DNA from: Sphingomonas canadensis
GTDB lineage: Bacteria; Pseudomonadota; Alphaproteobacteria; Sphingomonadales; Sphingomonadaceae
Length of the DNA stretch: 64,000 bases
Direction of reading: 5' to 3'
NCBI RefSeq assembly: GCF_026013525.1
Contig: NZ_JAPDRA010000002.1
Coordinates: 372,001 to 436,000, forward strand
Numbering within the stretch: position 1 is the stretch's first letter; every line of letters starts with the position of its first letter. The translations under genes were made by a program, and so were the position numbers. The notes beneath the pieces were generated by a model. The model ran no database searches, was not told the origin of the DNA, and saw only the letters and a program-made list of their open reading frames with translations. Positions 1-8,044 of this stretch are shown here, in pieces.

Positions 1-545
1 TTGTAGCCGGCCGGAACGGTGACCACGTCGAGCTTGTTCTTGGCGACCGCGGTGAAGCCGAGCGCCGCCGGCTGGATCGTGACCGTGGTGTCGACGGTCA
101 CGACGTTCCCCGAATCGTCGGTTACCGAGGTGCGGAACACCAGCGGGGTGGCGGCGGAAACGGCCGGGGCGATGAAGTTGCACTCCGCGGTGCCCGCGTT
201 GACCAGCGTGACCGCCGGGCCTGAGAGCTGCGAATAGCTGTAGCCGGTGATCGTGCCGTTGTCATAGGCGGTTGCGGTGAGCGTCACCACGTTGCCGGCG
301 CGCGCGGTTCCTGCCTGGCCGACCGACATCGCAGGGGCCGGATCGGCCGGCAGCGCGCTGTTGTCGCACCCGGCGAGCATGGATCCGCCGAACACCGCCG
401 CGGCGGTGGCAACCGCGCCGCTGCGCAGCGTCTGACGGCGCGAATAGCGCTGGGCGACCAGATCGTTGAGGGTCGGGCCTGCGGTGAGGTTGGTATCGAC
501 GTCGCCGTCGGTGTAGCCGAACTGGATATCGCTGGAATTGCTCAT
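1..545 (-). CDS. PhoX-family phosphatase (DUF839), N-terminal part, Tat lipoprotein
   Basis: Only the first 181 codons lie in the window; the gene continues past base 1. The ATG at 545 follows an AGGGGA ribosome site. Residues 33-43 (RYSRRQTLRSG) form a twin-arginine export signal, and LAGC ending at Cys60 is a lipobox, so the product is probably exported folded and lipidated. Residues 68-160 look like an Ig/PKD-type beta domain. The segment FTAVAKNKLDVVTVPAGY that follows is the typical opening of PhoX/DUF839 proteins, calcium-dependent phosphatases that hydrolyse phosphate esters outside the cytoplasm. The gene is divergent from a small T2SS-like operon. T2SS-dependent extracellular lipoproteins are known in Caulobacter (ElpS), so it is a plausible T2SS substrate. 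The catalytic region cannot be seen here. Confidence 0.75.
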   Translation of the reverse strand, partial: MSNSSDIQFGYTDGDVDTNLTAGPTLNDLVAQRYSRRQTLRSGAVATAAAVFGGSMLAGCDNSALPADPAPAMSVGQAGTARAGNVVTLTATAYDNGTITGYSYSQLSGPAVTLVNAGTAECNFIAPAVSAATPLVFRTSVTDDSGNVVTVDTTVTIQPAALGFTAVAKNKLDVVTVPAGY

Positions 546-640
546 CGGGTTCCCCTGTCAATCGAATCGAAGCCGCCGCGCGAACGCCGCGCCCGGACGC
601 GCTCTCCGTGGGAGGGGGGGGTGACTTGCTGATGCGATTC

Positions 641-667
641 CTGTTTCGCGACGGAGACTGTTTCGCG
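641..667. promoter_or_regulatory. Direct repeat CTGTTTCGCG x2 between phoX-like gene and gspL-like gene
   Basis: The 10-mer CTGTTTCGCG occurs exactly at 641-650 and again at 658-667, a 17-bp period, inside the 196-bp region between the divergent phoX-like gene (start 545) and the gspL-like gene (start 742). This is a plausible operator for co-regulating both directions. It does not match the PhoB box, which has 7-bp repeats at an 11-bp period. No convincing -35/-10 pair was found. The rest of 546-741 holds only the two ribosome sites. Confidence 0.35.
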
Positions 668-741
668 GCAGTTTGATGAGCGGGACGCCAAAGGACGCGC
701 GGCTTTGCCTAGCGGCCCGCCGCGCGCTAGGGGGCGCGGCG

Positions 742-1278
742 ATGGATGCGCCCCCGAACGATTCCCCCAGCCACAGCCTTGCCGGCCGGATCGCCGCCGC
801 GGCACGGGCGATGCTGGCCCACGGCGAGGCCGCACCGCCGCCCGGCAGGCGCGACTGGATCGTGGCGGGCGCGCTCGCAGCACTGATCGCCGCGGGGCCG
901 CTGGTAACGATCGCGGGCGCCAAGCTGATGGCTGGGGCCGCGCGTGCGGATGCCCGGCGGATGACGGAGGCGGCGGCGCCCCGTATCGCCGCGCGCGATG
1001 CGGCGGCGCGCGACCGGCGGGTGCTGGCCGCGCTCGTCCGCCGTGCGGGGGCCGGCGCCACGCTGGAGGCGCTGGCCAAGGCGCTGCCGCCGGAGGCGCG
1101 GGTCCAGTTCATCGCGCGCGGCGCGGACGGCCGGATCGAGGCCGATGTCGCCGCGCCCGATCCGGATGCGCTGCGGGCCGCGATCCGTGCTGAGCCGCTG
1201 CTCGCCGGGCTGCGCGATGCGGGCCAGCGCCAGGCCGATACGATGATGATCGTCTCGCTGAAGGAGCTGGCGCAATGA
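742..1278 (+). CDS. Small GspL/PilN-like inner-membrane protein (second T2SS-type set)
   Basis: A bitopic protein of 178 residues. A short cytoplasmic N-terminus is followed by one transmembrane segment (about residues 40-61) and an Ala/Arg-rich helical stretch. The C-terminal ferredoxin-like region resembles the periplasmic half of GspL/PilN (pattern around EALAKALPPEARVQFIARGA). It lacks the actin-like cytoplasmic domain of full GspL, which the separate gspL at 6423 has. The ATG at 742 was chosen because GGGGGCGCGG precedes it; a longer reading from 673/676 in the same frame is possible. It overlaps the next gene by ATGA, and the three genes 742-2146 look like one operon. Assignment rests on topology and context; similarity is weak. 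Confidence 0.55.
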   Translation: MDAPPNDSPSHSLAGRIAAAARAMLAHGEAAPPPGRRDWIVAGALAALIAAGPLVTIAGAKLMAGAARADARRMTEAAAPRIAARDAAARDRRVLAALVRRAGAGATLEALAKALPPEARVQFIARGADGRIEADVAAPDPDALRAAIRAEPLLAGLRDAGQRQADTMMIVSLKELAQ

Positions 1279-1721
1279 AGGTGCCGCCGCTGGCCGTGGG
1301 GGCGGGCGCGGGCCTGCTGCTCGCGCTGCTGCTCGCGCCCGCCACGGGCGGCGCGCTGGGCGATCTTTCGCGCGCACGGGCCGATCGGGCCAAGGCTGCG
1401 GCGGACGCGGCCGTTCCCGCGGGTCCGCAGCCTGCTCTGGTGGCGCCCGGCCTGGTGACCGGTGAGGCGGCGGCGCTGGTGGCGCGGGTGCGCGCGCGGG
1501 CCAAGGACGGCGGCGTGCTGGTGGAGGAAGCGGCGGAACTGCCGGTTCAGGGGGCGCTCGCCCGCGTCCGGTTGCGGCTTTCCGGGCCGGAGAAGGCGGT
1601 GCTGGCGCTCGCCGATTCGCTGGAGCGCGAGCCGCCGCTGGTGCGGCTGGCCGCATGGCGGATCGATCCGATCGAGGGCGGATTGCGGCTGACGGCCGAG
1701 GCCGTGGCGGTGCGGCAATGA
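1275..1721 (+). CDS. GspM subtype-b-like protein (T2SSM_b), second T2SS-type set
   Basis: A 148-residue bitopic membrane protein. One transmembrane helix (about residues 6-26, Gly/Leu/Ala-rich) is followed by a periplasmic domain. The C-terminal half (ALARVRLRLSGPEKAVLALA, then a segment with PPLVRLAAWRIDP) matches the pattern of the type II secretion protein M subtype b / PilO-like fold, which forms part of the inner-membrane platform with GspL and GspC. Start and stop overlap both neighbours by 4 bp (ATGA), indicating translational coupling. The canonical gspM of this locus is a different gene at 7541. The function in a second secretion machine is inferred. Confidence 0.6.
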   Translation: MKVPPLAVGAGAGLLLALLLAPATGGALGDLSRARADRAKAAADAAVPAGPQPALVAPGLVTGEAAALVARVRARAKDGGVLVEEAAELPVQGALARVRLRLSGPEKAVLALADSLEREPPLVRLAAWRIDPIEGGLRLTAEAVAVRQ

Positions 1722-2146
1722 TCACGCGGCGCGAGATGGCGGCGCTGGGCGCGGCGGGGCTGGCGGCGGTGGCGATGCCGGTGCTGTTGCTGCTCCCCGG
1801 CGCGGGCGGAGCGCCCGCAAAGGCGCCCGCGGCCCCCGCCGGGCCGTTGACGGTCACCGCCGGGCCGGAACTTGCGTTGGTCTATCAGCGCCCGCTGTTC
1901 GCCGGAGCGCCTGCGGGCGAGGGCGCGGCCGGCGAGGCGCCCGCCGATGCTCCGGCGCTGGTGGGCATTGCCGGGCGGCTGGATCAGGACGCGGTGGCGA
2001 TGGTGCGCACCGCCGACGGATCGACGCGCAACCTGGCGGTGGGCGAGAGTGTCGACGGCTGGAAGCTGGAGAGCCTGGCGATCGACGCGGCCTTCTTCAC
2101 GCGCGGCAGCGAGCGCGTGCGCGTGGCGCTGCCCGAAGGCGAATAG
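1718..2146 (+). CDS. Small GspC-like protein, second T2SS-type set
   Basis: A 142-residue protein with an N-terminal hydrophobic segment (about residues 9-27) that is a signal anchor, a Pro/Ala linker, and a C-terminal beta domain. The segments LVYQRPLFAG and VGIAGRLDQDAVAMVRTADG resemble the homology region of GspC, the protein that links the inner-membrane platform to the secretin. There is no PDZ domain, unlike the full gspC at 4274. The ATG at 1718 overlaps the stop of the preceding gene. With the two genes before it, this makes a compact L/M/C-like trio beside a phosphatase gene. Genes for an accompanying secretin or ATPase, if any, would lie outside the window, or the trio may share those of the main T2SS. 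Confidence 0.5.
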   Translation: MITRREMAALGAAGLAAVAMPVLLLLPGAGGAPAKAPAAPAGPLTVTAGPELALVYQRPLFAGAPAGEGAAGEAPADAPALVGIAGRLDQDAVAMVRTADGSTRNLAVGESVDGWKLESLAIDAAFFTRGSERVRVALPEGE

Positions 2147-2171
2147 GGCGGCTCGGGCTACCCCGCGCCGC

Positions 2172-4262
2172 TCAGTAGATTCCGTCGATCTCCACCGTCA
2201 GCCGCGGCGTGGGCGGCTTGAGCAGCAGCCCGCCGGACTTGCCCAGGTCCAGTTCGTCGGAACGCAGCCGGGCGTATTTGGACTTGGCGACCGCGGCGGC
2301 ATCCTCCGGCGATCGCAGGATCGTCGGCTTCAGGAAGATGAACAGCGTGCGCTTGTTGCGCGTCTCGCGGCGGCTCTTGAACAGCTCGCCGACGATCGGG
2401 ATGTCGCCCACGATCGGCACCTGGCGCTTGGCCTCCATATAATCGTCGGAGACCAGGCCGCCCAGCACGATTGTCTGGCCGTTGTCGGCCAGAACGGTGG
2501 TGGCGATGCTGCGCCGGTTGGTGATCAGGTCCGAAGCGCTGACCGTCAGGCCGGTGGCGATCGACGAAGCCTCCTGCACCACCTCCAGCCGCACGACCTC
2601 GCCCGCGTTGATGCGCGGGATGATGCGCAGCGTGATGCCCACGTCCTTGCGCTCGATCGTCGTATAGGGCGTCGCCGAATTGGTGTCGGTCAGAATCGAT
2701 CCGGTGACGAACGGCACGTTCTGGCCCACCACGATCTCGGCCGGCATATTGTCCAGCACCGTGACCTGCGGCGAGGACAGCAGGTTCGCCTTGGTGGAAA
2801 CGCCCAGCGCCTGGACGAGGATGGAGAAATTGTCGCCGAACGCGATGTTCGCGCTCAGCCCTTCGCCCAGGATCGCTCCGGCGGGCACGTCCAGCGCGCT
2901 CAGGATCTGGCCCAGCGACGGGCCGGCGTTGGAGAAGGAGGTTCCCGCGCCCTCTACCGCGTCGAGCACCGCGCCCGAGGTGCCGAGCTGGACGCCGAGC
3001 TGTTCCGCGTCGTCGCCGGTGATCTCGGCGATGGCGGCCTCGATCATCACCTGGGGGCGGCGCACGTCCAGATCGGCGATCAGCGGCTCCAGGCCTGCGA
3101 TCGCGGCGGGGGTTCCGCGCACGACGATGGCGTTGAGCTCCGGGGCGGGCTGGATGTTCAGCTCGGGCGTGGAGAAGCCCTGCGGCGCGGCGGCAGGCGT
3201 GCCGGACGCCGCCGCCGGGGCTGCGCCCCCCAGCGCCTGCACCGCGCCGGACTGCGCCGCCTGGTTGGCGAGCGCGTTGCTGGCGGCCAATGTCGAGATC
3301 GGCGAGGAGGAGCCGGAGCTGCGATTGAACTGCGACAGGCGGCTTCCGCCCGGCGCGAGCGAGCGCGCGACCGGATTGCTGGCGCCGTCCGACTGGCCCA
3401 GCACGCCGCGCAGCACCTCGGTCACCGATTCGGCGTCGGCATAGTTCAGGCGGAACATCCGCGTGATCGGGGTGGCGCCGCCGGGCTGATCCAGCGTGGC
3501 CGCGATCTTGCGCGCCTCCGCGACGGCGGCGGGCATGCCGCGCACGATAACGGTGTTGCTGCGCACGTCCGCAGCCACCCGGACGCTGCCGCCGCCCGCC
3601 GTGCCGTCCGACAGGACGTTTTGAAGCGCCTGGGCCACATCAGGGGCGTTGCCGTTGCGCAGCGTGATCGCCGCGAAGCTGGTGCCGCCGCCGCCATCGA
3701 GCTGGCGGGCGATCGCCTCGATCCGGGCGACATTGTCGGCATAGTCGGTGATGACGATAGCGTTGGGATTGGTCAGCGGCTCGACGCTGCCGAAGGTGGC
3801 CACCAGCGGACGGACGACGCGCGCAACCTCGGCCGCAGGCACGTTGGCCAGGCGCACCATCCGCGTCGTGAGCTGCTGCCCCGCCGCCCCGCGCGAGGGG
3901 ACGCCGCCTTCGCGCACCGCGTTGGCGGCGGGCACCACGCGCCAGGTGCGGCCCGAACGTACCGCCGCCCAGCCGTTGGCGCGCAGCACGGATAGGAACA
4001 GCTCCCATACGCCGCCCGGCGTCAGCGGGGTGGAGGAGGTGACCGTCACCGGCCCCTTCACCTGCGGGTCCAGGATCAGCGTGCGCCCGGTGATGCGCGA
4101 GACCTGATCGGCCACGTCGGCGATCTCCACGCCGCGCATGTTGATGACGACATCGGCCGATTGCGCGGCCTCCTGCGCCAGCGCAGAGGCGGCGAGCAGC
4201 ATGGGCTCTACGGCCATCGCGAGCAGCGCGGCCAGGGCTATCGAGGAGCGAATCGGTTGCAC
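2172..4262 (-). CDS. gspD: T2SS secretin GspD
   Basis: The outer-membrane secretin, a multimeric channel through which folded proteins leave the periplasm. The 696-residue product starts at GTG 4262, preceded by AAGAGA and lying 11 bp after gspC. A signal peptide ends near residue 30 (ASALAQ). The N0 domain follows (DVVINMRGVEIADVADQVSR, then GRTLILDPQVKGPVTV), then N1-N3 repeats with a Gly/Ser/Ala-rich insertion near residues 290-350, then the secretin core (SSPQVTVLDNMPAEIVVGQN; ATTVLADNGQTIVLGGLV) and a short C-terminal tail. No S-domain for a pilotin is obvious. It is the last gene of gspG-H-I-C-D on the minus strand. Length and domains are normal for the family. Confidence 0.93.
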   Translation of the reverse strand: MQPIRSSIALAALLAMAVEPMLLAASALAQEAAQSADVVINMRGVEIADVADQVSRITGRTLILDPQVKGPVTVTSSTPLTPGGVWELFLSVLRANGWAAVRSGRTWRVVPAANAVREGGVPSRGAAGQQLTTRMVRLANVPAAEVARVVRPLVATFGSVEPLTNPNAIVITDYADNVARIEAIARQLDGGGGTSFAAITLRNGNAPDVAQALQNVLSDGTAGGGSVRVAADVRSNTVIVRGMPAAVAEARKIAATLDQPGGATPITRMFRLNYADAESVTEVLRGVLGQSDGASNPVARSLAPGGSRLSQFNRSSGSSSPISTLAASNALANQAAQSGAVQALGGAAPAAASGTPAAAPQGFSTPELNIQPAPELNAIVVRGTPAAIAGLEPLIADLDVRRPQVMIEAAIAEITGDDAEQLGVQLGTSGAVLDAVEGAGTSFSNAGPSLGQILSALDVPAGAILGEGLSANIAFGDNFSILVQALGVSTKANLLSSPQVTVLDNMPAEIVVGQNVPFVTGSILTDTNSATPYTTIERKDVGITLRIIPRINAGEVVRLEVVQEASSIATGLTVSASDLITNRRSIATTVLADNGQTIVLGGLVSDDYMEAKRQVPIVGDIPIVGELFKSRRETRNKRTLFIFLKPTILRSPEDAAAVAKSKYARLRSDELDLGKSGGLLLKPPTPRLTVEIDGIY

Positions 4263-4273
4263 TGGCGTCTCTT

Positions 4274-5083
4274 CTACCTGAGCGGGATCGTGATGGTGAG
4301 GCGATTGCCGCCGCGCGCGACCTGGACCGTCGCCGATCCCGCCGATTGCGCGGCCGAGAAGGCGGCGCCCGCGGCGGTGGGATCGCTGAGCGGCGTGCCG
4401 TTCACGGAAAGGATGACGTCGCCGGGCTCCAGTCCGGGCACCGCGGCGGAATTGATGCGGAAGCCGCCATCGGCGCGCGTCGCGCCCAGCCGCTGGAGCA
4501 GCGGGCCTACCGGATCGGCGGCGGCCGGGGCTGCCTTGATCACAGGCGCAGGCGCGGGGGCGGGCGGCGCGTTGGGCGTTCCCGGCGCTGGCGCGGCGGG
4601 CGCCGCACCAGCCCCGGCGGGGGGCTGCTGCGCCGGATCGGGGAACGCCAGATATTCGGCGCGGCCGCCGTTGCTGAGGATCACCCGGTCGCGAAGGATC
4701 GACTGGATCGTGGCGCCCGCGACATTCTGGCCGATTGAAAAGGGGGCGGGTGGCTGGCCGTTCACCGCGATGAAGGCGGCGGACAGGCTCTGCGGATCGG
4801 CCGCGACGATGCCATGGAGTACCAGCGGCAGCGCGGTGGGCTGGGATGCGCCGCCGTCCGCCGCCTTGCCGAACGGGGCGGTGTTCACGGAGGGGCCGGG
4901 GCCTGCCGCAGCGCCGCCGCCCTTGGCCACCATGGCGGGCGGCACCGGCCCGGTTCCGGCATGGCCCGCGATCCGCCAGGTAAGCCCGGCGAGCGCCACC
5001 GCCACCGATACCACCACCGCAGCGGTGAACAGCGTGACCGCCAGTCCGGCCTGGCGCGGCGAGAGTTTCGGGAGCGGCATCAT
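4274..5083 (-). CDS. gspC: T2SS inner-membrane protein GspC with PDZ domain
   Basis: A bitopic protein of 269 residues that connects the inner-membrane platform to GspD and may recognise substrates. One transmembrane helix (about 13-36) is followed by a homology region (about 75-140, around HGIVAADPQSLSAAFIAVNG), a Pro/Ala-rich linker (about 150-185) and a C-terminal PDZ domain (about 190-269, around VPGLEPGDVILSVNGTPL). The ATG at 5083 overlaps the gspI stop (ATGA); a second ATG at 5080 is equally possible. The following gspD begins 11 bp downstream, so C and D are co-transcribed. Confidence 0.9.
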   Translation of the reverse strand: MMPLPKLSPRQAGLAVTLFTAAVVVSVAVALAGLTWRIAGHAGTGPVPPAMVAKGGGAAAGPGPSVNTAPFGKAADGGASQPTALPLVLHGIVAADPQSLSAAFIAVNGQPPAPFSIGQNVAGATIQSILRDRVILSNGGRAEYLAFPDPAQQPPAGAGAAPAAPAPGTPNAPPAPAPAPVIKAAPAAADPVGPLLQRLGATRADGGFRINSAAVPGLEPGDVILSVNGTPLSDPTAAGAAFSAAQSAGSATVQVARGGNRLTITIPLR

Positions 5084-5469
5084 GTGCGCCTTCCGTCGAC
5101 GAAGCCGTCGAGCGATGCAAGCGGCGCCTGATCCCCGGTGCCGAACACACGGATGCGCACGCGCTCGATCTCCGGATCGTCGGTGCGGTCGCGGGCCACC
5201 TCGACGCGCCATTGGCGGCCCAGCATCTCCACCTGAGACGCGGGCTCGCCGGCCTCGCCCAGCTCCAGCTCGGCCATGCGGTTCTCGGCGACCCACATCG
5301 CCGTCTGGCGCAGTTCCAGCCCGCGCGTCGAATCGACGTGCGATTCCACCGCGCGCATCAGGCCCACCGTGGCGATGGCCAGCACCGCCAGCGCCACCAG
5401 CGCCTCGATCAGCGAGAAGCCCGAATCGCCCTGCGCGGGCGGCGGCGCGGAGGGGGAGGGCGACCTCAT
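5080..5469 (-). CDS. gspI: T2SS minor pseudopilin GspI
   Basis: A 129-residue minor pseudopilin that joins GspJ and GspK at the pseudopilus tip. The class III leader ends in a glycine before FSLIEALVALAVLAIA, the prepilin peptidase site with the invariant Glu at +5, and the first 20 or so mature residues form the hydrophobic helix. The C-terminal domain contains WVAENRMAELEL, a conserved GspI feature. The gene overlaps gspH upstream and gspC downstream by 4 bp each. No prepilin peptidase gene is in the window, so processing depends on one elsewhere. Confidence 0.9.
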   Translation of the reverse strand: MRSPSPSAPPPAQGDSGFSLIEALVALAVLAIATVGLMRAVESHVDSTRGLELRQTAMWVAENRMAELELGEAGEPASQVEMLGRQWRVEVARDRTDDPEIERVRIRVFGTGDQAPLASLDGFVDGRRT

Positions 5470-5936
5470 GACGCGGGCACCGCGCTGGCGGTTGCCGTGA
5501 TGCCGTCGAAGGCGACGCGCCAGGTCTGGCCGCCCGCCTCGATCGTGGCGGTCACCGGCTGGCCCGATCCGTCCGCACCCAGCATCACGGGCGGCTTGGC
5601 GTCCAGCGTCATCACCATGCCCGCGGGCAGCCGGTGGAAGCCGAGCGGGCCGCGCGTGCGCTGGGTGAGCTTGCCGTCCGCCACATCGGCGAAGCCATAG
5701 CCGTCCTCGGCGACGGTGAACGCGATCAGCCGGTCGCCCAGCATCGCGTCATCGCCCGCGGCCTGGAGCTGGGTGGCGAGCCGGTGGGCCTCGGCCTCCG
5801 CGGTCGGCGCGCGGGTGGCGGCGCCGATGCCCAGCACCGCCGCGCCGGAGATCACGCCGATGATCGCCAGCACCACCAGCATCTCGACCAGCGTGAGGCC
5901 CGCTTCATCGCGGCGGATGGCGCGGCCCCCCGGCAC
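5466..5936 (-). CDS. gspH: T2SS minor pseudopilin GspH
   Basis: A minor pseudopilin of 156 residues. The leader ends at Gly before LTLVEMLVVLAIIGVISGAA, with Glu at +5 and a hydrophobic helix, followed by a beta-rich domain typical of GspH (DDAMLGDRLIAFTVAEDGYG). The start is GTG at 5936, since no ATG lies before the leader. It is 6 bp downstream of gspG and overlaps gspI by ATGA. In the pseudopilus GspH sits near the tip complex. Length is normal. Confidence 0.88.
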   Translation of the reverse strand: MPGGRAIRRDEAGLTLVEMLVVLAIIGVISGAAVLGIGAATRAPTAEAEAHRLATQLQAAGDDAMLGDRLIAFTVAEDGYGFADVADGKLTQRTRGPLGFHRLPAGMVMTLDAKPPVMLGADGSGQPVTATIEAGGQTWRVAFDGITATASAVPAS

Positions 5937-5942
5937 CGGCCG

Positions 5943-6380
5943 TTACTGGCCCTGCTCGACGATGTCCGCGTCGGAACCCTCGCCGCCCGGCTTGCCGTCG
6001 CGGCCCAGCGAGGTGATCGTGTAGCCGCCGCCCTGCCGCGCATAGACGTAATCGCGGCCCCATTTGTCCTTCGGCGCGTCCTGCACATAGGCCCGCCAGG
6101 CGGGCGGGGCCGGGGTGGGGGCGGCGTACAGCGCGTTCAGACCCTGCTCGGCGGTGGGATAGTCGCCATTGTCGAGCCGGTACATCGAGAGCGCGGTGCG
6201 GAGCGTTTTGATGTCGCTCTTGGTCGCGGTGACGCGCGCCTCGTCCGGCCGGTCGATCACATTGACCACCACCAGCGTGGCGACGATGCCGATGATGACC
6301 AGCACGATCAGCATCTCGATCAGCGTCAGCCCGGCCTCGCCGTGCCCGTGCCGCTTGCTCTTGTGGACGCGCAATGTCAC
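5943..6380 (-). CDS. gspG: T2SS major pseudopilin GspG
   Basis: The main subunit of the pseudopilus piston. The leader carries HKSKRHGHGEAG followed by the cleavage site and LTLIEMLIVLVIIGIVATLV. The C-terminal domain has the typical GspG segments (DIKTLRTALSMYRLDNGDYP, TAEQGLNALYA, DKWGRDYVYA, and SLGRDGKPGGEGSDADI, the last giving the calcium-site residues). GTG at 6380 was chosen because AAGGA lies 5-6 bases upstream and it gives a 17-residue leader; ATGs at 6413 and 6437 are in frame but lack a site. It is the first gene of the minus-strand gspG-H-I-C-D operon and is divergent from gspL. Confidence 0.92.
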   Translation of the reverse strand: MTLRVHKSKRHGHGEAGLTLIEMLIVLVIIGIVATLVVVNVIDRPDEARVTATKSDIKTLRTALSMYRLDNGDYPTAEQGLNALYAAPTPAPPAWRAYVQDAPKDKWGRDYVYARQGGGYTITSLGRDGKPGGEGSDADIVEQGQ

Positions 6381-6422
6381 GCTGTCCTTGAATTGTCTCA
6401 AACCTGTGCGCATCGCTGACCC

Positions 6423-7544
6423 ATGCGTTCCGTCCATGAAAGCAATGTTACAGCCGGATCGGCAATTGGCGCACGCGATTCGCGCGCCAGCGGCCTTTGG
6501 TCGGCCTCCGCCGGCGGCGTGATCATAGCCGCTGGGCCGGGTCCCGCAATCGCGCTGGTGCCCAGCGAGCAGGTAACGCTGCTTTCGGTGGAGCTTCCGC
6601 TGAAGAGCGCGGCGAAGCGGATCGCGGCGCTGCCCTTCGCGATCGAGGAGCGAATCGCCGAGCCGCTCGAATCGGTCCACCTCGCCCTGGGCGCCCCGCT
6701 GGGCGGGGACCGCTATCTGGCGGGCGTGGTGCGGCATGAGGTGATGCGCGGCTGGATCGCCGGGCTGGAGGCGGCGGGCGCGGGCGAAGCGGCGCTGGTG
6801 CCCGATGCGCTTTTGATGCCGCCCGCGTCCGGAGGCGGGTGGAACGTGCGGCTCGCCGCGGGCCGCGCCACCGTGATGCGCGACGACGGCACCGGTTTCG
6901 CCTGCCCCGAATCGCTGCTGCGCACCGCATGGGAGGCGGCGGGCCGCCCGCGAATCAACGCGATGGGCGATCGTCTGCCCGATGACATGCAGACGGCGTT
7001 CAACCCCTTCGATCCCGGGCCGGAGCATCTGGCGCTGGCCGCGATCACGCTCGATCTGCGGCAGGGCGCCTATGCCGCGCGGCGGCCGGTATCCTCGATC
7101 GGCAGGCGCGTCGCCTGGGTGGCGGGGATCGGCCTTGCCGCGCATGCCGCGATCCTGGTCGCCGACACGATCGCGCTGGGCGTGATCGCGGACCGGCGCG
7201 AGGCGGAGACGCGCACGCTCGCCGCGCTGGCGGCGCCCGGCGCCCCGCTCGGCGACGATCTGGCGGCGTCGGTGGCGGCGATGCTGCCGCGCGGCGGCGG
7301 GGCGGGGGGAGCGCAGCAGACGTTCCTGCCGCTGGCCGACCGGGTGTTCGCGGCGATGGCCCCGCTGGGGCCGGTCAGCCTCAGCGCGATGCAGTTCGCC
7401 GACAACCGGCTGACGCTCGATTTCGCGGCGCCCGCGCCGGCCGATCTGGCCGCGCGGCTGCGCGCCGCTTTCGCCTCGGCCGGGGTGAAGGCAGAGGTGG
7501 CGGAGACCGGCGGCGCGGTCCGCGTGACGGCGGCCGGCGCATGA
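6423..7544 (+). CDS. gspL: T2SS platform protein GspL
   Basis: A 373-residue bitopic protein that recruits the GspE ATPase to the inner membrane. The N-terminal cytoplasmic half is actin-like (segment PFAIEERIAEPLESVHLALG is characteristic). A transmembrane helix lies about residues 235-255, and a ferredoxin-like periplasmic domain forms the C-terminus. The first residues are poorly conserved and no clear ribosome site precedes ATG 6423, so a GTG about 32 codons later cannot be excluded. Starts 42 bp from the divergent gspG start and overlaps gspM by ATGA. It is the full-length counterpart of the small protein at 742. Confidence 0.87.
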   Translation: MRSVHESNVTAGSAIGARDSRASGLWSASAGGVIIAAGPGPAIALVPSEQVTLLSVELPLKSAAKRIAALPFAIEERIAEPLESVHLALGAPLGGDRYLAGVVRHEVMRGWIAGLEAAGAGEAALVPDALLMPPASGGGWNVRLAAGRATVMRDDGTGFACPESLLRTAWEAAGRPRINAMGDRLPDDMQTAFNPFDPGPEHLALAAITLDLRQGAYAARRPVSSIGRRVAWVAGIGLAAHAAILVADTIALGVIADRREAETRTLAALAAPGAPLGDDLAASVAAMLPRGGGAGGAQQTFLPLADRVFAAMAPLGPVSLSAMQFADNRLTLDFAAPAPADLAARLRAAFASAGVKAEVAETGGAVRVTAAGA

Positions 7545-8044
7545 GCCGCTTCACCACCCCGCCCGCGCTCAGCGCCGCCGCCGCCCGATTCGCCGCATGG
7601 TGGGCGGAGCGATCCCCGCGCGAGCGCGTGATGCTGGGCGTGCTCGGCGCGATCCTGCTCGCGCTGCTGCTGTGGTTCGGCGCGGTACGCCCAGTGCTTT
7701 CGGCGCGCGCGCAAGCGTTCGAGGATATCCGCACCTATGAGACGCTGAGCGCGCGCATCCGCGCCGCCGGCAAGCTGACGCCCGGCCAGCCCGGCGGCAC
7801 GGCACCTGTCAGCGGCGCGCCGGTTCAGGCGGTGACGGCGATCGCGAGCGCCCATGGCGTGGTCGCCACCGTGGAGCCGCTGGGCAGCGGTGCGCGCGCC
7901 ACCGTGGCCGACGCGGGCTATGACGCGGTGATGGCCTGGATCGCCGAGGTGGGCGCCACCCAGCCGTTGCGCGTCACCAAGGTGTCGGTCCAGCGCAGGC
8001 CCGCCGCGGGCCGCGTTTCGGCCAGCGTGGAGTTCGCGCCATGA
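7541..8044 (+). CDS. gspM: T2SS platform protein GspM
   Basis: A 167-residue bitopic inner-membrane protein that pairs with GspL. The pattern WWAERSPRERVMLGVLGAIL followed by a transmembrane helix (about 26-46) and a short periplasmic ferredoxin-like domain ending in VTKVSVQRRPAAGRV is typical of GspM. It overlaps gspL and gspE by 4 bp each, so L-M-E are translationally coupled. A separate subtype-b GspM-like protein is encoded at 1275. Confidence 0.88.
   Translation: MSRFTTPPALSAAAARFAAWWAERSPRERVMLGVLGAILLALLLWFGAVRPVLSARAQAFEDIRTYETLSARIRAAGKLTPGQPGGTAPVSGAPVQAVTAIASAHGVVATVEPLGSGARATVADAGYDAVMAWIAEVGATQPLRVTKVSVQRRPAAGRVSASVEFAP

Noticed and set aside
673..741. Upstream extension of the gspL-like gene to TTG 673 / ATG 676
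   Set aside because: The extension has no ribosome site and reads Arg/Ala-rich; GGGGGCGCGG precedes ATG 742.
4263..5150. Upstream extension of gspD in frame beyond GTG 4262
   Set aside because: It overlaps gspC on the same strand in another frame and lacks a signal peptide; the secretin signal peptide begins at 4262.
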